A stretch of 64,000 nucleotides of DNA from an uncultured Pelagibacteraceae bacterium (GTDB lineage Bacteria; Pseudomonadota; Alphaproteobacteria; Pelagibacterales; Pelagibacteraceae). Location: positions 1-64,000 of the forward strand of contig CACGUE010000005.1 of the NCBI GenBank assembly GCA_902576115.1, written 5' to 3'. The first letter of the stretch is position 1. Each line of letters starts with the position of its first letter. Shown one piece after another: positions 10,826 through 20,598 of this stretch. Both the position numbers and the translations under genes were made by a program. The notes under the pieces were generated by a model. That model ran no database searches, was not told the DNA's origin, and saw nothing but the letters and a program-made list of their open reading frames with translations.

Positions 10826-10828
10826 TTA

Positions 10829-11986
10829 ATGACAACGAGAAAATTATATATCATATTTTTAAAAGTTTTTCTTATAATCGTTTTAACTAATCTTAAAGCA
10901 ATTTCAGATGAGAAAATTAAAATTGGTTTAATTGTACCTTTGTCTGGTGAATATTCATATATTGGTAAATCAATTCTTAAGTCGACAAGAATGGCATTAG
11001 ATAAGATAAATGATGAAAGAATTACAATAATACCAAAAGATACAAAGGCAAATCCAATAGACACGCTCAAAGTTTCAAATGAGCTCTACAATAAAGGTAT
11101 AAAAATAATTATTGGACCAGTATTTAATGAGAGCAATAAATATTTAGATGAGTTAAATGAGGTAACATTCTTATCTTTTACAAACAAAATTAGAAATAAT
11201 CCAAAAAATGTAATTTCTGCAGGTGTAAATGCAATATCTCAAATAAATACAATTAAAAAATATTTAAGTAAAAATAATTTGAAGAATACAATATTTTTAG
11301 TTCCTGAAACGGAGTATAAAAAAGAGATTGAAGAGGCCATTAAGAAATCAAATTTAATATTAAAAGAGAAATTTATTTATAGCAAAGACCCAACTTTGTT
11401 AACAAAGCAAATAGAAGATTTAACTAGGTACCAACAAAGAAAACAAAATTTAGAAAACGAAATCAAAAGAATAAAAAAATCAAATACTCTCAATAAAAAG
11501 AAAAAAATTGATGAATTAAAAAAAAAAGATACGCTGGGTTTCATTAATTTTGATTCCGTAATAGTTGCTGATTTTGGTGAAAGTCTAAAAAGTGTTGCCA
11601 CATCTTTGTTGTACACCGATGTATCTTCAGAAAGAATAAAATATATTACATTAAATCAATGGTTCGATGAGAGCCTTTTAAAAGAAACTTCATTGCATCC
11701 AATTTATTTCCCATCAATAAATAAAGATAATTTTGAATTATTTCAAAGAGAATATATTCAAAACTTCAAAAATACACCAAATCAAATTTCTTTTTTAAGT
11801 TATGATCTAATAGGGTTAGTATATTACTTGTTAATTAATAATGATTTAGAGACTAATGAAAATTTATTTATTAAAAAAAATAAATTTAAAGGAAAGATAG
11901 GCATCTTTGAAATAAATAAAAAAACAATTACTCATCAATTAAACTTTTATGAAATAAAAGATAAAAATTTTAAAGAAATTTTTTAA
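10829..11986 (+). CDS. Penicillin-binding protein activator (LppC/LpoA-like) / periplasmic ligand-binding protein
   Basis: Signal peptide, KIGLIVPLSGEYSYIGKSILKSTRMALD; divergent from rsmI, as in many proteobacteria. Confidence 0.75.
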   Translation: MTTRKLYIIFLKVFLIIVLTNLKAISDEKIKIGLIVPLSGEYSYIGKSILKSTRMALDKINDERITIIPKDTKANPIDTLKVSNELYNKGIKIIIGPVFNESNKYLDELNEVTFLSFTNKIRNNPKNVISAGVNAISQINTIKKYLSKNNLKNTIFLVPETEYKKEIEEAIKKSNLILKEKFIYSKDPTLLTKQIEDLTRYQQRKQNLENEIKRIKKSNTLNKKKKIDELKKKDTLGFINFDSVIVADFGESLKSVATSLLYTDVSSERIKYITLNQWFDESLLKETSLHPIYFPSINKDNFELFQREYIQNFKNTPNQISFLSYDLIGLVYYLLINNDLETNENLFIKKNKFKGKIGIFEINKKTITHQLNFYEIKDKNFKEIF

Positions 11987-12572
11987 TTTTTTTAAAAGCT
12001 TTTGCTCGGTGGTCATTTTTAAATTTTAACTTTTGACTCATTTGACCGAATGTTAATCTTTTATTCACAGGAATAAAAATTGGATCATATCCAAAACCTT
12101 TTTTCCCAATTTTCTTTTTAGAGATTGCTCCATTAATAACCCCTAAAGATTGGATTGGTTTCTTTTTTAATCCATAAATAGTTAATGCACAAATAAATCT
12201 TGCTTTAATCTTTTTTGACTGCCAGTTTTTATCTACCTTCGATAGCTTTTGATACACTTTCGATATTGCCAAATTAAAATCACTTTTTTTTCCACCCCAT
12301 CTTGCTGAATAAATACCTGGTTGATTATTTAGCAAGTCAATTTCAAGCCCAGAATCATCTGCGATGCAAATTTTTTTTGTTTTTTTTGAAAAATATTTTG
12401 CTTTAATCAAAGAATTTTTAAGAAAAGTATCTCCATTTTCTTTTGGGCTTTTGAGACCATAGTCCTTAGGAGATGTAATAATATAGTATTTAGGCAGTAA
12501 ATCTTTTATTTCTTTTATTTTTCCATCATTATTTGAGCCTACTACGATTTCTTTATTTTTTTTTTTTAACAT
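11970..12572 (-). CDS. rdgB: dITP/XTP pyrophosphatase RdgB (HAM1)
   Basis: VGSNNDGKIKEIKDLL, ADDSGLEIDLLNNQPGIYSARWGG, GKKGFGYDPIFIP. Confidence 0.94.
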   Translation of the reverse strand: MLKKKNKEIVVGSNNDGKIKEIKDLLPKYYIITSPKDYGLKSPKENGDTFLKNSLIKAKYFSKKTKKICIADDSGLEIDLLNNQPGIYSARWGGKKSDFNLAISKVYQKLSKVDKNWQSKKIKARFICALTIYGLKKKPIQSLGVINGAISKKKIGKKGFGYDPIFIPVNKRLTFGQMSQKLKFKNDHRAKAFKKIKKFL

Positions 12573-12608
12573 CTAGAATTTTATAAATTTCTTACCATAT
12601 AGACTCTA

Positions 12609-13247
12609 ATGGAAAAAGAAGAATCACAAAATAAAGAAGATCAAAATTTAAAAGATGAAAATTCTGAGCTAAGCACAGATAAACAGGCCTCGGAGGAAAC
12701 CGAAAAAAAAGAAGAAGAGGAACAACTTTCACCTGAAGATGAAATTGCAAATCTTAAAGATAAAGTTGCTAGAACTTTTGCTGAAATGGAAAATCAGAGA
12801 AGACGATTTGAAAAAGAGAAAGATGAAGCTTTTGAATATGGTGGATTTTCATTTGCGAGAGAAACTCTTAATCTTCTAGATAATTTAGAGAGATCAAAAC
12901 AAACATTGGAAAGTGATGAAACTATAAAAGATAAAGACACACTAAAAAAATTGATAGAACATATTAATATTATTAATAAAGATATGATTTCAATTTTCAA
13001 AAAAAACAATATAGAGCCAATTAAAGCAATTAACGAAAAACTTGATCCAAATTTACATCAGGCTATGATGGAAATTGAAGATGATACAAAAGATCAAGGA
13101 ACAATAGTTCAAGAAATTCAAAAAGGTTTTATGATGAAGGATAGGTTGCTAAGACCTTCGTTAGTAGCTGTATCTAAAAAAAAAGTTGAAGAAAAACAAA
13201 ATAACCAAAAAGACAAGAAAATTGAGGAAAAAGAGGCAAAAAATTAA
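12609..13247 (+). CDS. grpE: Nucleotide exchange factor GrpE
   Basis: ARTFAEMENQRRRFEKEKDEAFEYG; C-terminal GFMMKDRLLRPSLVAVSKK; upstream of dnaK-dnaJ. Confidence 0.95.
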   Translation: MEKEESQNKEDQNLKDENSELSTDKQASEETEKKEEEEQLSPEDEIANLKDKVARTFAEMENQRRRFEKEKDEAFEYGGFSFARETLNLLDNLERSKQTLESDETIKDKDTLKKLIEHINIINKDMISIFKKNNIEPIKAINEKLDPNLHQAMMEIEDDTKDQGTIVQEIQKGFMMKDRLLRPSLVAVSKKKVEEKQNNQKDKKIEEKEAKN

Positions 13248-13308
13248 TTATTTATTATGGTTGTAGTTGTAAAATTAGCACTTATATGAAGATTAATTAG
13301 GGCAAGTT

Positions 13309-15231
13309 ATGAGTAAAGTTATAGGAATAGATTTAGGAACAACAAATTCTTGTGTAGCCGTAATGGAGGGAACACAAGCAAAAGTATTAGAAAATGCTGA
13401 AGGAGCAAGAACAACTCCATCAGTTGTTGCATTTACAGACGAAGGTGAAAAATTAATAGGTCAACCAGCTAAAAGACAAGCTGTTACAAATCCTGAAAAT
13501 ACAATATTTGCAGTTAAAAGGTTAATTGGAAGAAATTTTGATGATCCGACAGTGAAAAAAGATGTAGAGACTGCACCTTTTAAAATAGTTAATTCTGACA
13601 AAGGCGACGCATGGATTGAGGCAAAAGGGCAAAAATATTCACCATCACAAATTTCAGCTTTCACACTTCAAAAAATGAAAGAGACAGCAGAAAAATATTT
13701 AGGTTCTGAGGTGAAACAAGCGGTAATTACTGTTCCAGCATATTTTAATGATGCTCAGAGACAAGCTACTAAAGATGCGGGTAAAATAGCTGGCCTTGAA
13801 GTTTTAAGAATTATAAATGAGCCTACAGCAGCATCCTTGGCTTATGGTTTAGACAAAAAAGCAAATAAAAAAATAGCAGTATATGATTTAGGTGGAGGAA
13901 CATTCGATGTTTCAATTCTTGAATTAGGTGATGGTGTATTTGAAGTTAAGTCAACTAATGGTGATACATTTTTAGGTGGAGAAGATTTTGACAACGCAAT
14001 AGTTGAATACTTACTTTCAGAGTTCAAAAAAGAAAATGGTATTGACTTAAAATCTGATAAATTAGCCTTACAAAGATTAAAAGAAGCTGCGGAAAAAGCA
14101 AAAATAGAACTTTCATCAGCTACCCAAACAGAAATAAATTTACCATTTATTACAGCTGACAAAACTGGACCGAAACATATTAATTTGAAAATGACTAGAG
14201 CCAAATTAGAAGCATTAGTTGAAGATTTAATTTCAAGAACGATTCCGCCATGTAAAACAGCTTTAAAAGATGCGGGATTATCAGCAAGCGAAGTAGACGA
14301 AATTGTACTTGTTGGTGGTATGACCAGAATGCCAAAAGTTATAGAAGAAGTTAAAAATTTCTTTGGGAAGGATCCTAACAAATCTGTAAATCCTGATGAA
14401 GTTGTTGCCATGGGAGCAGCAATTCAAGCAGGGGTATTACAAGGTGATGTTAAAGATGTATTACTCTTAGATGTAACTCCTTTATCATTAGGAATAGAAA
14501 CTTTAGGCGGTGTATCTACAAAATTAATAGATAAAAATACAACAATACCAACTAAAAAAAGCCAAGTATTCTCTACTGCAGAGGATAATCAACCAGCTGT
14601 GTCAATTAGAGTTCTTCAAGGTGAAAGAGAGATGGCTTCAGATAATAAAGTATTAGGTAACTTTGAGTTGGTTGGAATAGCTCCAGCTCCGAGAGGAGTC
14701 CCACAAATTGAAGTGACATTTGATATAGATGCAAATGGTATTGTAAATGTCTCGGCTAAAGACAAAGGAACTGGTAAAGAACAAAAAATTCAAATTCAAG
14801 CATCTGGAGGATTAAGTGATGAAGAAATTAATCAAATGGTGAAAGATGCAGAGTCGAATAAAGAAGAGGATAAAAAGAAAAGAGAAGCTGTTGATTCAAG
14901 AAATCAAGCAGATACATTAATTCATTCAACTGAAAAAAATTTAAAAGAACATGGAAGTAAAGTTTCTGATGCAGATAAAAAAGCTATTGAGGATGCATCA
15001 GCAAACCTTAGAAATGCTCTTAAAGGGACTGATGTTGAGGAAATTAAGAAGAAAACACAAGATTTAGTTCAGGCATCTATGAAACTAGGTGAGGCAATCT
15101 ATAAATCACAACAAGGTGCAAAACCTGAAGATGCTCCAAAAGACGCAAAGAAAGAAGATACGAAAGACGATAACGTTGTTGATGCAGATTTTGAAGAAGT
15201 AAAAGACGAGAATAAAGAAAAAAGCGCCTAA
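13309..15231 (+). CDS. dnaK: Chaperone DnaK (Hsp70)
   Basis: [21 protein letters not shown]; full-length Hsp70. Confidence 0.99.
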   Translation: MSKVIGIDLGTTNSCVAVMEGTQAKVLENAEGARTTPSVVAFTDEGEKLIGQPAKRQAVTNPENTIFAVKRLIGRNFDDPTVKKDVETAPFKIVNSDKGDAWIEAKGQKYSPSQISAFTLQKMKETAEKYLGSEVKQAVITVPAYFNDAQRQATKDAGKIAGLEVLRIINEPTAASLAYGLDKKANKKIAVYDLGGGTFDVSILELGDGVFEVKSTNGDTFLGGEDFDNAIVEYLLSEFKKENGIDLKSDKLALQRLKEAAEKAKIELSSATQTEINLPFITADKTGPKHINLKMTRAKLEALVEDLISRTIPPCKTALKDAGLSASEVDEIVLVGGMTRMPKVIEEVKNFFGKDPNKSVNPDEVVAMGAAIQAGVLQGDVKDVLLLDVTPLSLGIETLGGVSTKLIDKNTTIPTKKSQVFSTAEDNQPAVSIRVLQGEREMASDNKVLGNFELVGIAPAPRGVPQIEVTFDIDANGIVNVSAKDKGTGKEQKIQIQASGGLSDEEINQMVKDAESNKEEDKKKREAVDSRNQADTLIHSTEKNLKEHGSKVSDADKKAIEDASANLRNALKGTDVEEIKKKTQDLVQASMKLGEAIYKSQQGAKPEDAPKDAKKEDTKDDNVVDADFEEVKDENKEKSA

Positions 15232-15259
15232 CAAAACAACTGTTTGTCTATAACATGTT

Positions 15260-16384
15260 ATGGCAAAAAGAGATTATTATGAAGTTTTAGGTGTAAATAA
15301 AAGTGCTTCAGCAGACCAAATAAAATCAGCTTACAGGAAACTCGCGGTTAAGTTTCATCCTGATAAAAATAAGGGTGATAAAGGAGCTGAGGAAAAATTT
15401 AAAGAAGCATCAGAAGCTTACCATGTACTCTCGAATTCTGAGAGAAAACAAAATTACGATAATTTCGGTCACTCAGCGTTTGAAAATGGTGGTGGAGGGA
15501 GAGGTGGATTTGGAAATTTTGATTTCTCCAATCATTTTTCTGACATTTTTGAGGACTTTTTTGGAGAGGGTTTTGGTGGAGGCCGTAGGTCAAGAAGATC
15601 AAATAATAGAGGATCGGATCTGAGATATGATTTATCTATATCTTTAGAGGAAGCTTTTTCTGGCAAGAAACAGGATATAAAATTCTCTACATCTGAGAAA
15701 TGTAATACCTGTAGCGGATCAGGTTCAAAACCTGGTCATCAAGCTGGGGCATGCACAATGTGCGGTGGACAAGGGCAAATTAGGTCTAGTCAAGGTTTTT
15801 TTACAGTCCAACAAACATGTCCTCAATGTGCAGGTGCTGGAGAAGAAATTACTCATCCTTGTCCTGATTGTAATGGACAAGGTAAAAAACAGACTTCAAA
15901 AAGATTATCAGTTACTATTCCAAAAGGCGTAGATGATGGAACTAGAATTAGGCTTTCAGGCAAAGGTGAAGCTGGATCAAGAGGTGGTAATAGCGGTGAT
16001 TTATATTTATTTATTAATGTCCATTCTCACGAATTATTTAAAAGATCCGATGAAAACTTATTTTTCGAATGTCCAGTTTCAATAGCTGATGCAGCTCTTG
16101 GCACCTCAATTGAAATTCCAACGATTGATGGCGGTAAAGCTAAAATTAAAATACCCGCTGGAACCCAGAGTGGTAAACAATTTAGGTTAAAAGGAAAAGG
16201 AATGCCTTACATGAGAGGTAATGATTTTGGAGATCTTTATATACAAGTAAATACAGAGGTTCCAATATCCCTAAACAAAGAACAAAAAGAATTACTTGAA
16301 AAATTTAGAGAAATAGAAAATGAGAAATCTAATCCAAGTATTAAAAAATTCTTTCAAAAAGCTAAAAGTTTCTGGAAAAACTAA
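15260..16384 (+). CDS. dnaJ: Chaperone DnaJ
   Basis: J domain with HPD, G/F region, four CxxCxGxG repeats. Confidence 0.98.
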   Translation: MAKRDYYEVLGVNKSASADQIKSAYRKLAVKFHPDKNKGDKGAEEKFKEASEAYHVLSNSERKQNYDNFGHSAFENGGGGRGGFGNFDFSNHFSDIFEDFFGEGFGGGRRSRRSNNRGSDLRYDLSISLEEAFSGKKQDIKFSTSEKCNTCSGSGSKPGHQAGACTMCGGQGQIRSSQGFFTVQQTCPQCAGAGEEITHPCPDCNGQGKKQTSKRLSVTIPKGVDDGTRIRLSGKGEAGSRGGNSGDLYLFINVHSHELFKRSDENLFFECPVSIADAALGTSIEIPTIDGGKAKIKIPAGTQSGKQFRLKGKGMPYMRGNDFGDLYIQVNTEVPISLNKEQKELLEKFREIENEKSNPSIKKFFQKAKSFWKN

Positions 16385-16410
16385 ACAATAGTGCTAATCT
16401 CAGTTTACGA

Positions 16411-17187
16411 ATGGGTAAAATTAACATAGCCATAACAGGATGTATGGGAAGAATGGGCCAACAGCTCATTAAATCTGCTACTAAAGATAAATCTACCAAA
16501 TTAGTTACAATCACAGAAAATAGAATAATTAATAAAAAGATTAGTGGTATTAAGCCTGAATTAAACACAAAAAAAGCTTTAGGTAGAGCAAACGTCATAA
16601 TAGATTTCACTACACCAAAGTGTACTTTCGACATTTTAAATATAGCTTCAAAACTAAATAAAAGAGTAGTTATCGGCACAACAGGTTTTACCAAAAAAGA
16701 GGAAGAATCAATAAAAAAGTTTTCTAAAAAAATTCCAATTTTAAAAGCTGGAAATATGAGTCTTGGGATAAACCTGCTTATGTATTTAACTGAGATCGCA
16801 TCGGCATCACTTGGAAATAATTATCTTAGTAAAGTTTTTGAGGTACATCATAAACATAAAAAAGATCATCCATCTGGGACAGCTTTAATGCTTGGAAAGG
16901 GAATTGCTGTAGGAAAAAAAAAAGACTTCTACAAAATAATTGGAAAGAAATATCTGAACAAAAATAAATTTCCTTATGGAAAAAAAATTAATTTCAATTC
17001 AATTAGAAAGGGCGAAATTATAGGTGAACACGAAGTTACTTTTTCAAGTGGAAAAGAAATCATAAAATTAAATCATGAAGCTTTTGATAGAGCTTTATAT
17101 TCAGAGGGCGCAATAACCGCTGCCAAATGGTTAATTAATAAAAAACCAGGTCTCTATTCAATGAGAAATCTTCTGAATTTTAAATAA
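16411..17187 (+). CDS. dapB: 4-hydroxy-tetrahydrodipicolinate reductase
   Basis: INIAITGCMGRMGQQLIKS; EVHHKHKKDHPSGTAL. Confidence 0.95.
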   Translation: MGKINIAITGCMGRMGQQLIKSATKDKSTKLVTITENRIINKKISGIKPELNTKKALGRANVIIDFTTPKCTFDILNIASKLNKRVVIGTTGFTKKEEESIKKFSKKIPILKAGNMSLGINLLMYLTEIASASLGNNYLSKVFEVHHKHKKDHPSGTALMLGKGIAVGKKKDFYKIIGKKYLNKNKFPYGKKINFNSIRKGEIIGEHEVTFSSGKEIIKLNHEAFDRALYSEGAITAAKWLINKKPGLYSMRNLLNFK

Positions 17188-17840
17188 TGAATGAAGTTCA
17201 GAGAGCCAAAATAGTTTTAAAAATACTAAATAAAACTTATCCAAAAACACCTATCCCATTAAAACATAAGAATATATTTACACTTTTAATATCTGTTCTA
17301 CTTTCAGCTCAATGCACAGATGTAAATGTAAATAATGTTACAAGTAGTATTTATCCAAAATATAACAAACCTGAGCATTTCGTTAAATTAGGAAGAAAAA
17401 AAATTGAAAATTTAATAAGGAGTATTGGAATTTTTAGAATTAAAGCAAAGAGTATTTATAATTTATCAAAGACTTTAGTTGAAAAATATAAAGGTAAGGT
17501 ACCAAAAACATTTGAAGAGTTAGAGGAACTGCCAGGCGTGGGACATAAAACAGCTAGTGTAGTAATGTCTCAAGGATTTGGATATCCTGCTTTTCCAATA
17601 GATACTCATATACATAGACTAGCTCAACGTTGGGGTTTAACTAATGGAAAAAATGTTGTTCAAACAGAAGAGGATCTGAAACGTTTATTTCCAAAAAAAT
17701 ATTGGAATAAACTTCATCTTCAGATAATTTATTATGGTAGAGAATATTGTAAAGCAAGAGAGTGTTATGGTATATCTTGTAAAATCTGCACATCTTGCTA
17801 TCCTAAAAGAAAAAAACCTATAATTACGAGAAAAGCTTAA
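17187..17840 (+). CDS. nth: Endonuclease III
   Basis: LLSAQCTDVNVN, LPGVGHKTASVVMSQGF, C-terminal 4Fe-4S CKARECYGISCKICTSC. Confidence 0.95.
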   Translation: MNEVQRAKIVLKILNKTYPKTPIPLKHKNIFTLLISVLLSAQCTDVNVNNVTSSIYPKYNKPEHFVKLGRKKIENLIRSIGIFRIKAKSIYNLSKTLVEKYKGKVPKTFEELEELPGVGHKTASVVMSQGFGYPAFPIDTHIHRLAQRWGLTNGKNVVQTEEDLKRLFPKKYWNKLHLQIIYYGREYCKARECYGISCKICTSCYPKRKKPIITRKA

Positions 17841-17841
17841 A

Positions 17842-18771
17842 ATGAAAATCTTAGGAATAGGAAACGCAATAGTGGATGTAATTTGCAAAGTTAATGAAGA
17901 ATTTATTTCTCATAATAATTTAACTAAAGGAACTATGAAACTTATTTTTAATGATAAAGAGTTTCAATCAATGTTATCAAATCTGAATATTGAAAAAACT
18001 ATATCAGGTGGTTCAGTTGCAAATTCAATTGTTGGATTATCCCAACTAGGTAATAAAGTAGGTTTTATCGGTAAGGTGAGTGATGATAATTTAGGAAGCA
18101 AATATGAAGAAGGCTTAAAATCGGAGAATGTAGAATATTTTTACTCAAAAAAAAAAGAAAATTTACCAACTGGTACTTGCTTGATTTTAGTAACACCAGA
18201 CTCTGAAAGAACAATGTGTACATTTCTTGGAACATCAGGGAAAATTAATGAAAATGATGTTAATGTTGAGACTATAAGACAATCAAAGATGATATTTTTA
18301 GAAGGTTATTTGTGGGATGAAGGTGAGCCAAAAAAAGCATTTGAAAAAGCCATGAGTAACGCAGAAAAAGTTGCAATGTCTCTTTCAGATCAGTTCTGTG
18401 TTGATAGACATAAATCCCATTTTCTTGATTTAGTAAAAAATAAACTAGATATTACTTTTGCCAATGAACAAGAGATGATGTCTTTGATAGATGCTAGAAA
18501 TTTTGAAGATGTAGTAAATTTTGCTAAAGGCTTACAAAAACTTATCGTAATTACTCGAGGTGAAAAAGGTGCAATAGCAATATCAGGAAACGAGATTATA
18601 GAAAACGGTGTTGAAAAAAATTTAAAAATAAAAGATCTTACCGGTGCTGGTGATTTATTTGCTGCAGGGTTTTTGCATGGCCACTTAAATAATCTAAGTA
18701 TATTGGAATGTTTAAATAAAGGTAAAGAGATGTCATCTAAGGTTATACAACAGATAGGGGCTAGACTTTAG
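17842..18771 (+). CDS. PfkB-family sugar/nucleoside kinase (adenosine kinase-like)
   Basis: LGIGNAIVDVI..., SGGSVANSIVGLSQLG, DLTGAGDLFAAGFLHG. Confidence 0.9.
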   Translation: MKILGIGNAIVDVICKVNEEFISHNNLTKGTMKLIFNDKEFQSMLSNLNIEKTISGGSVANSIVGLSQLGNKVGFIGKVSDDNLGSKYEEGLKSENVEYFYSKKKENLPTGTCLILVTPDSERTMCTFLGTSGKINENDVNVETIRQSKMIFLEGYLWDEGEPKKAFEKAMSNAEKVAMSLSDQFCVDRHKSHFLDLVKNKLDITFANEQEMMSLIDARNFEDVVNFAKGLQKLIVITRGEKGAIAISGNEIIENGVEKNLKIKDLTGAGDLFAAGFLHGHLNNLSILECLNKGKEMSSKVIQQIGARL

Positions 18772-18877
18772 TATTTTTCCTACTATAGCTGCCTTTACCT
18801 TTTTTTGGTTTTACTATTCTAGGTTTATACTTGGTGGTTAATAATTCTTTGGCGTGAATATTTTTTTTTTTACGCAT
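18761..18877 (-). CDS. Small ORF, ArfA-like alternative ribosome-rescue factor (38 aa)
   Basis: Own translation: MRKKKNIHAKELLTTKYKPRIVKPKKGKGSYSRKNTKV*; KKGKGSYxRK matches the conserved ArfA core (E. coli ...NKKGKGSYMRKGKHG). Start overlaps the end of the upstream gene (18870..) by 8 nt. Below ORF-track cutoff. Confidence 0.72.
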   Translation of the reverse strand: MRKKKNIHAKELLTTKYKPRIVKPKKGKGSYSRKNTKV

Positions 18878-19433
18878 TTAATTTATACCCACCTTTAATA
18901 CTAGAAATAAATATTTTATCGTTAAATTTTTTTTCTATTTTTTTTCTCAACCTATAAATATGAGTTTCAACTGTATGTGTTTCTAATTTAGATTTGTGAT
19001 CCCAAACTTCTTTTTGTAAATCAAATATTGACTTAGGTTTTTTTGATTTATTAAGGTAAATTATAATTTTTGCCTCTTTTTCTGTTAATGAAAGATTTTG
19101 ATTATCCTTATTCATAATTCTCGAATTTAAATTAATATAGTAATTACCAATTTTAATATTATTCTGCTGATAAAACTTATTTTTTAAAAAGTTAATATTA
19201 ATTATTTCAACTAATTTTAATATATCTATTGGGAACTCTTTAATAAGTATTTGGTTGCTAATTTTAGAATTTTTTTGTCCAGATATAACTAAACAATTGT
19301 TTTGATGCAACATTTCATGAATTTCCTCTGTATTTAATAATTTTAATTTAAAGTCGAAAAGATTCTTAAATTCATTTAAAATATTAAATAATACCTCGAA
19401 TTTGTGTATTATTAATATGTGTTTATCAGACAT
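18870..19433 (-). CDS. Winged-helix (OmpR/PhoB-type) DNA-binding protein with degenerate receiver-like N-terminus
   Basis: C-terminal LSLTEKEAKIIIYLNKSKKPKSIFDLQKEVWDHKSKLETHTVETHIYRLRKKIEKKF..IKGGYKL is a Trans_reg_C fold. ATG at 19433 preferred over 19451. Confidence 0.8.
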   Translation of the reverse strand: MSDKHILIIHKFEVLFNILNEFKNLFDFKLKLLNTEEIHEMLHQNNCLVISGQKNSKISNQILIKEFPIDILKLVEIININFLKNKFYQQNNIKIGNYYINLNSRIMNKDNQNLSLTEKEAKIIIYLNKSKKPKSIFDLQKEVWDHKSKLETHTVETHIYRLRKKIEKKFNDKIFISSIKGGYKLNA

Positions 19434-19444
19434 ACTAATACAAT

Positions 19445-19939
19445 ATGACAATTATAATAAAAAATAAAGATACACTAGAATACAATGACTTTATTTTCAA
19501 ATGTTGTGTTGGAAAACGTGGATTTAGTAAAAATAAAATTGAAGGAGATAAAAAAACACCTACAGGGACATTTTCCTTAAGTAACATATATTACAGATCT
19601 GATAAAAAAATTAAACCTTATACAAAATTAAAATCCATAAAAATAAAAAAAAAAATGGTTTGGTGTAATGATCTAAAATCTATAAAAAAATATAACAAAC
19701 TTATGATTGGAAATACAAAATTAAAACACGAAAAACTATTTAGAAAAGACTATAAATATGATTACTTAATTCCATTAAAATATAATTGGACCAATCCTAT
19801 CATTGGGAAAGGAAGTGCTATTTTTATCCATTTAACCAAAAACTATAAGCCAACAGCTGGATGCATAGGACTTGCAGAAAAAGACTTTTTAATACTTTTA
19901 AAGTTATTAAAAAAAAATACAAAAATAAAAATACTTTAA
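19445..19939 (+). CDS. L,D-transpeptidase (YkuD/ErfK-like) family protein
   Basis: KKTPTGTFSL, AIFIHLTKNYKPTAGCIGLAEKD catalytic HxxxxxxxxSxGCI-like motif. Confidence 0.85.
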   Translation: MTIIIKNKDTLEYNDFIFKCCVGKRGFSKNKIEGDKKTPTGTFSLSNIYYRSDKKIKPYTKLKSIKIKKKMVWCNDLKSIKKYNKLMIGNTKLKHEKLFRKDYKYDYLIPLKYNWTNPIIGKGSAIFIHLTKNYKPTAGCIGLAEKDFLILLKLLKKNTKIKIL

Positions 19940-20598
19940 CTTCTTTGACCAAATATATCAGATCCAATTCTAACAAAAGTTGAACCATGTTTAATTGCAT
20001 TTAAATAATCAGCTGACATGCCCATACTTAAATCATTTAAACCAATTTTATTATTTAGCTCTCTCATCTTAATAAAATATTCTGTACTATCCTGATCAAA
20101 TGGTGGGATACACATTAAACCTAAAATATTGAGATTAAGATTTTTGCAATAATCATAGAAATCTTGAATTTCATTTTCTAGGACTCCAGATTTTTGCTCT
20201 TCTTTTCCAATATTAACTTGAATGAAAAACTTTCTTTGAATATTTTGTTCAATTTGATAATGAGAAATTTTGTCGGCGAGTTTTTTACTATCTAATGAAT
20301 GGATATAATCAAATAGTTTTAATGCAAATTTAACTTTATTCGTTTGTAAACGACCAATTAAATGTAATTTGATATTTTTATTTACCTTTTTAATTACAGA
20401 CCACTTTTCAACAGCCTCTTGAACTTTGTTTTCTCCATAATCAAAATGACCATGATTAACAAGTGGCATTATATGGTCAATTTTAAATGTTTTTGAAACG
20501 GCAATTATTTTTGGAAATTTAGACTTTTCATAATCTTCTGTTAAATTTGCCTTAACTTTATCATTAATTTTAAGTAAATTTTTTAATGTAACATGCAT
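19936..20598 (-). CDS. YggS-family PLP homeostasis protein
   Basis: KIIAVSKTFKIDHIMPLVNHGHFDYGENKVQEAVEKW, HLIGRLQTNKVKF, LGLMCIPPF, MGMSADYLNAIKHGSTFVRIGSDIFG. Confidence 0.94.
   Translation of the reverse strand: MHVTLKNLLKINDKVKANLTEDYEKSKFPKIIAVSKTFKIDHIMPLVNHGHFDYGENKVQEAVEKWSVIKKVNKNIKLHLIGRLQTNKVKFALKLFDYIHSLDSKKLADKISHYQIEQNIQRKFFIQVNIGKEEQKSGVLENEIQDFYDYCKNLNLNILGLMCIPPFDQDSTEYFIKMRELNNKIGLNDLSMGMSADYLNAIKHGSTFVRIGSDIFGQRS

Noticed and set aside
13276-13284. CIRCE-like half site TTAGCACTT upstream of dnaK
   Set aside because: No inverted GAGTGCTAA partner at the required spacing; another isolated TAGTGCTAA after dnaJ is too far away to pair.
13842-14411. 189-aa antisense ORF inside dnaK
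   Set aside because: Antisense dnaK ORFs are a well-known codon-bias artefact; low-complexity Ser-rich translation and full overlap with a certain gene.
18861-18871. Poly-A tract in the ArfA-like ORF as a phase-variation switch
   Set aside because: Long A/T runs are common throughout this AT-rich window, so the tract alone is not evidence of phase variation; kept only as a side note.
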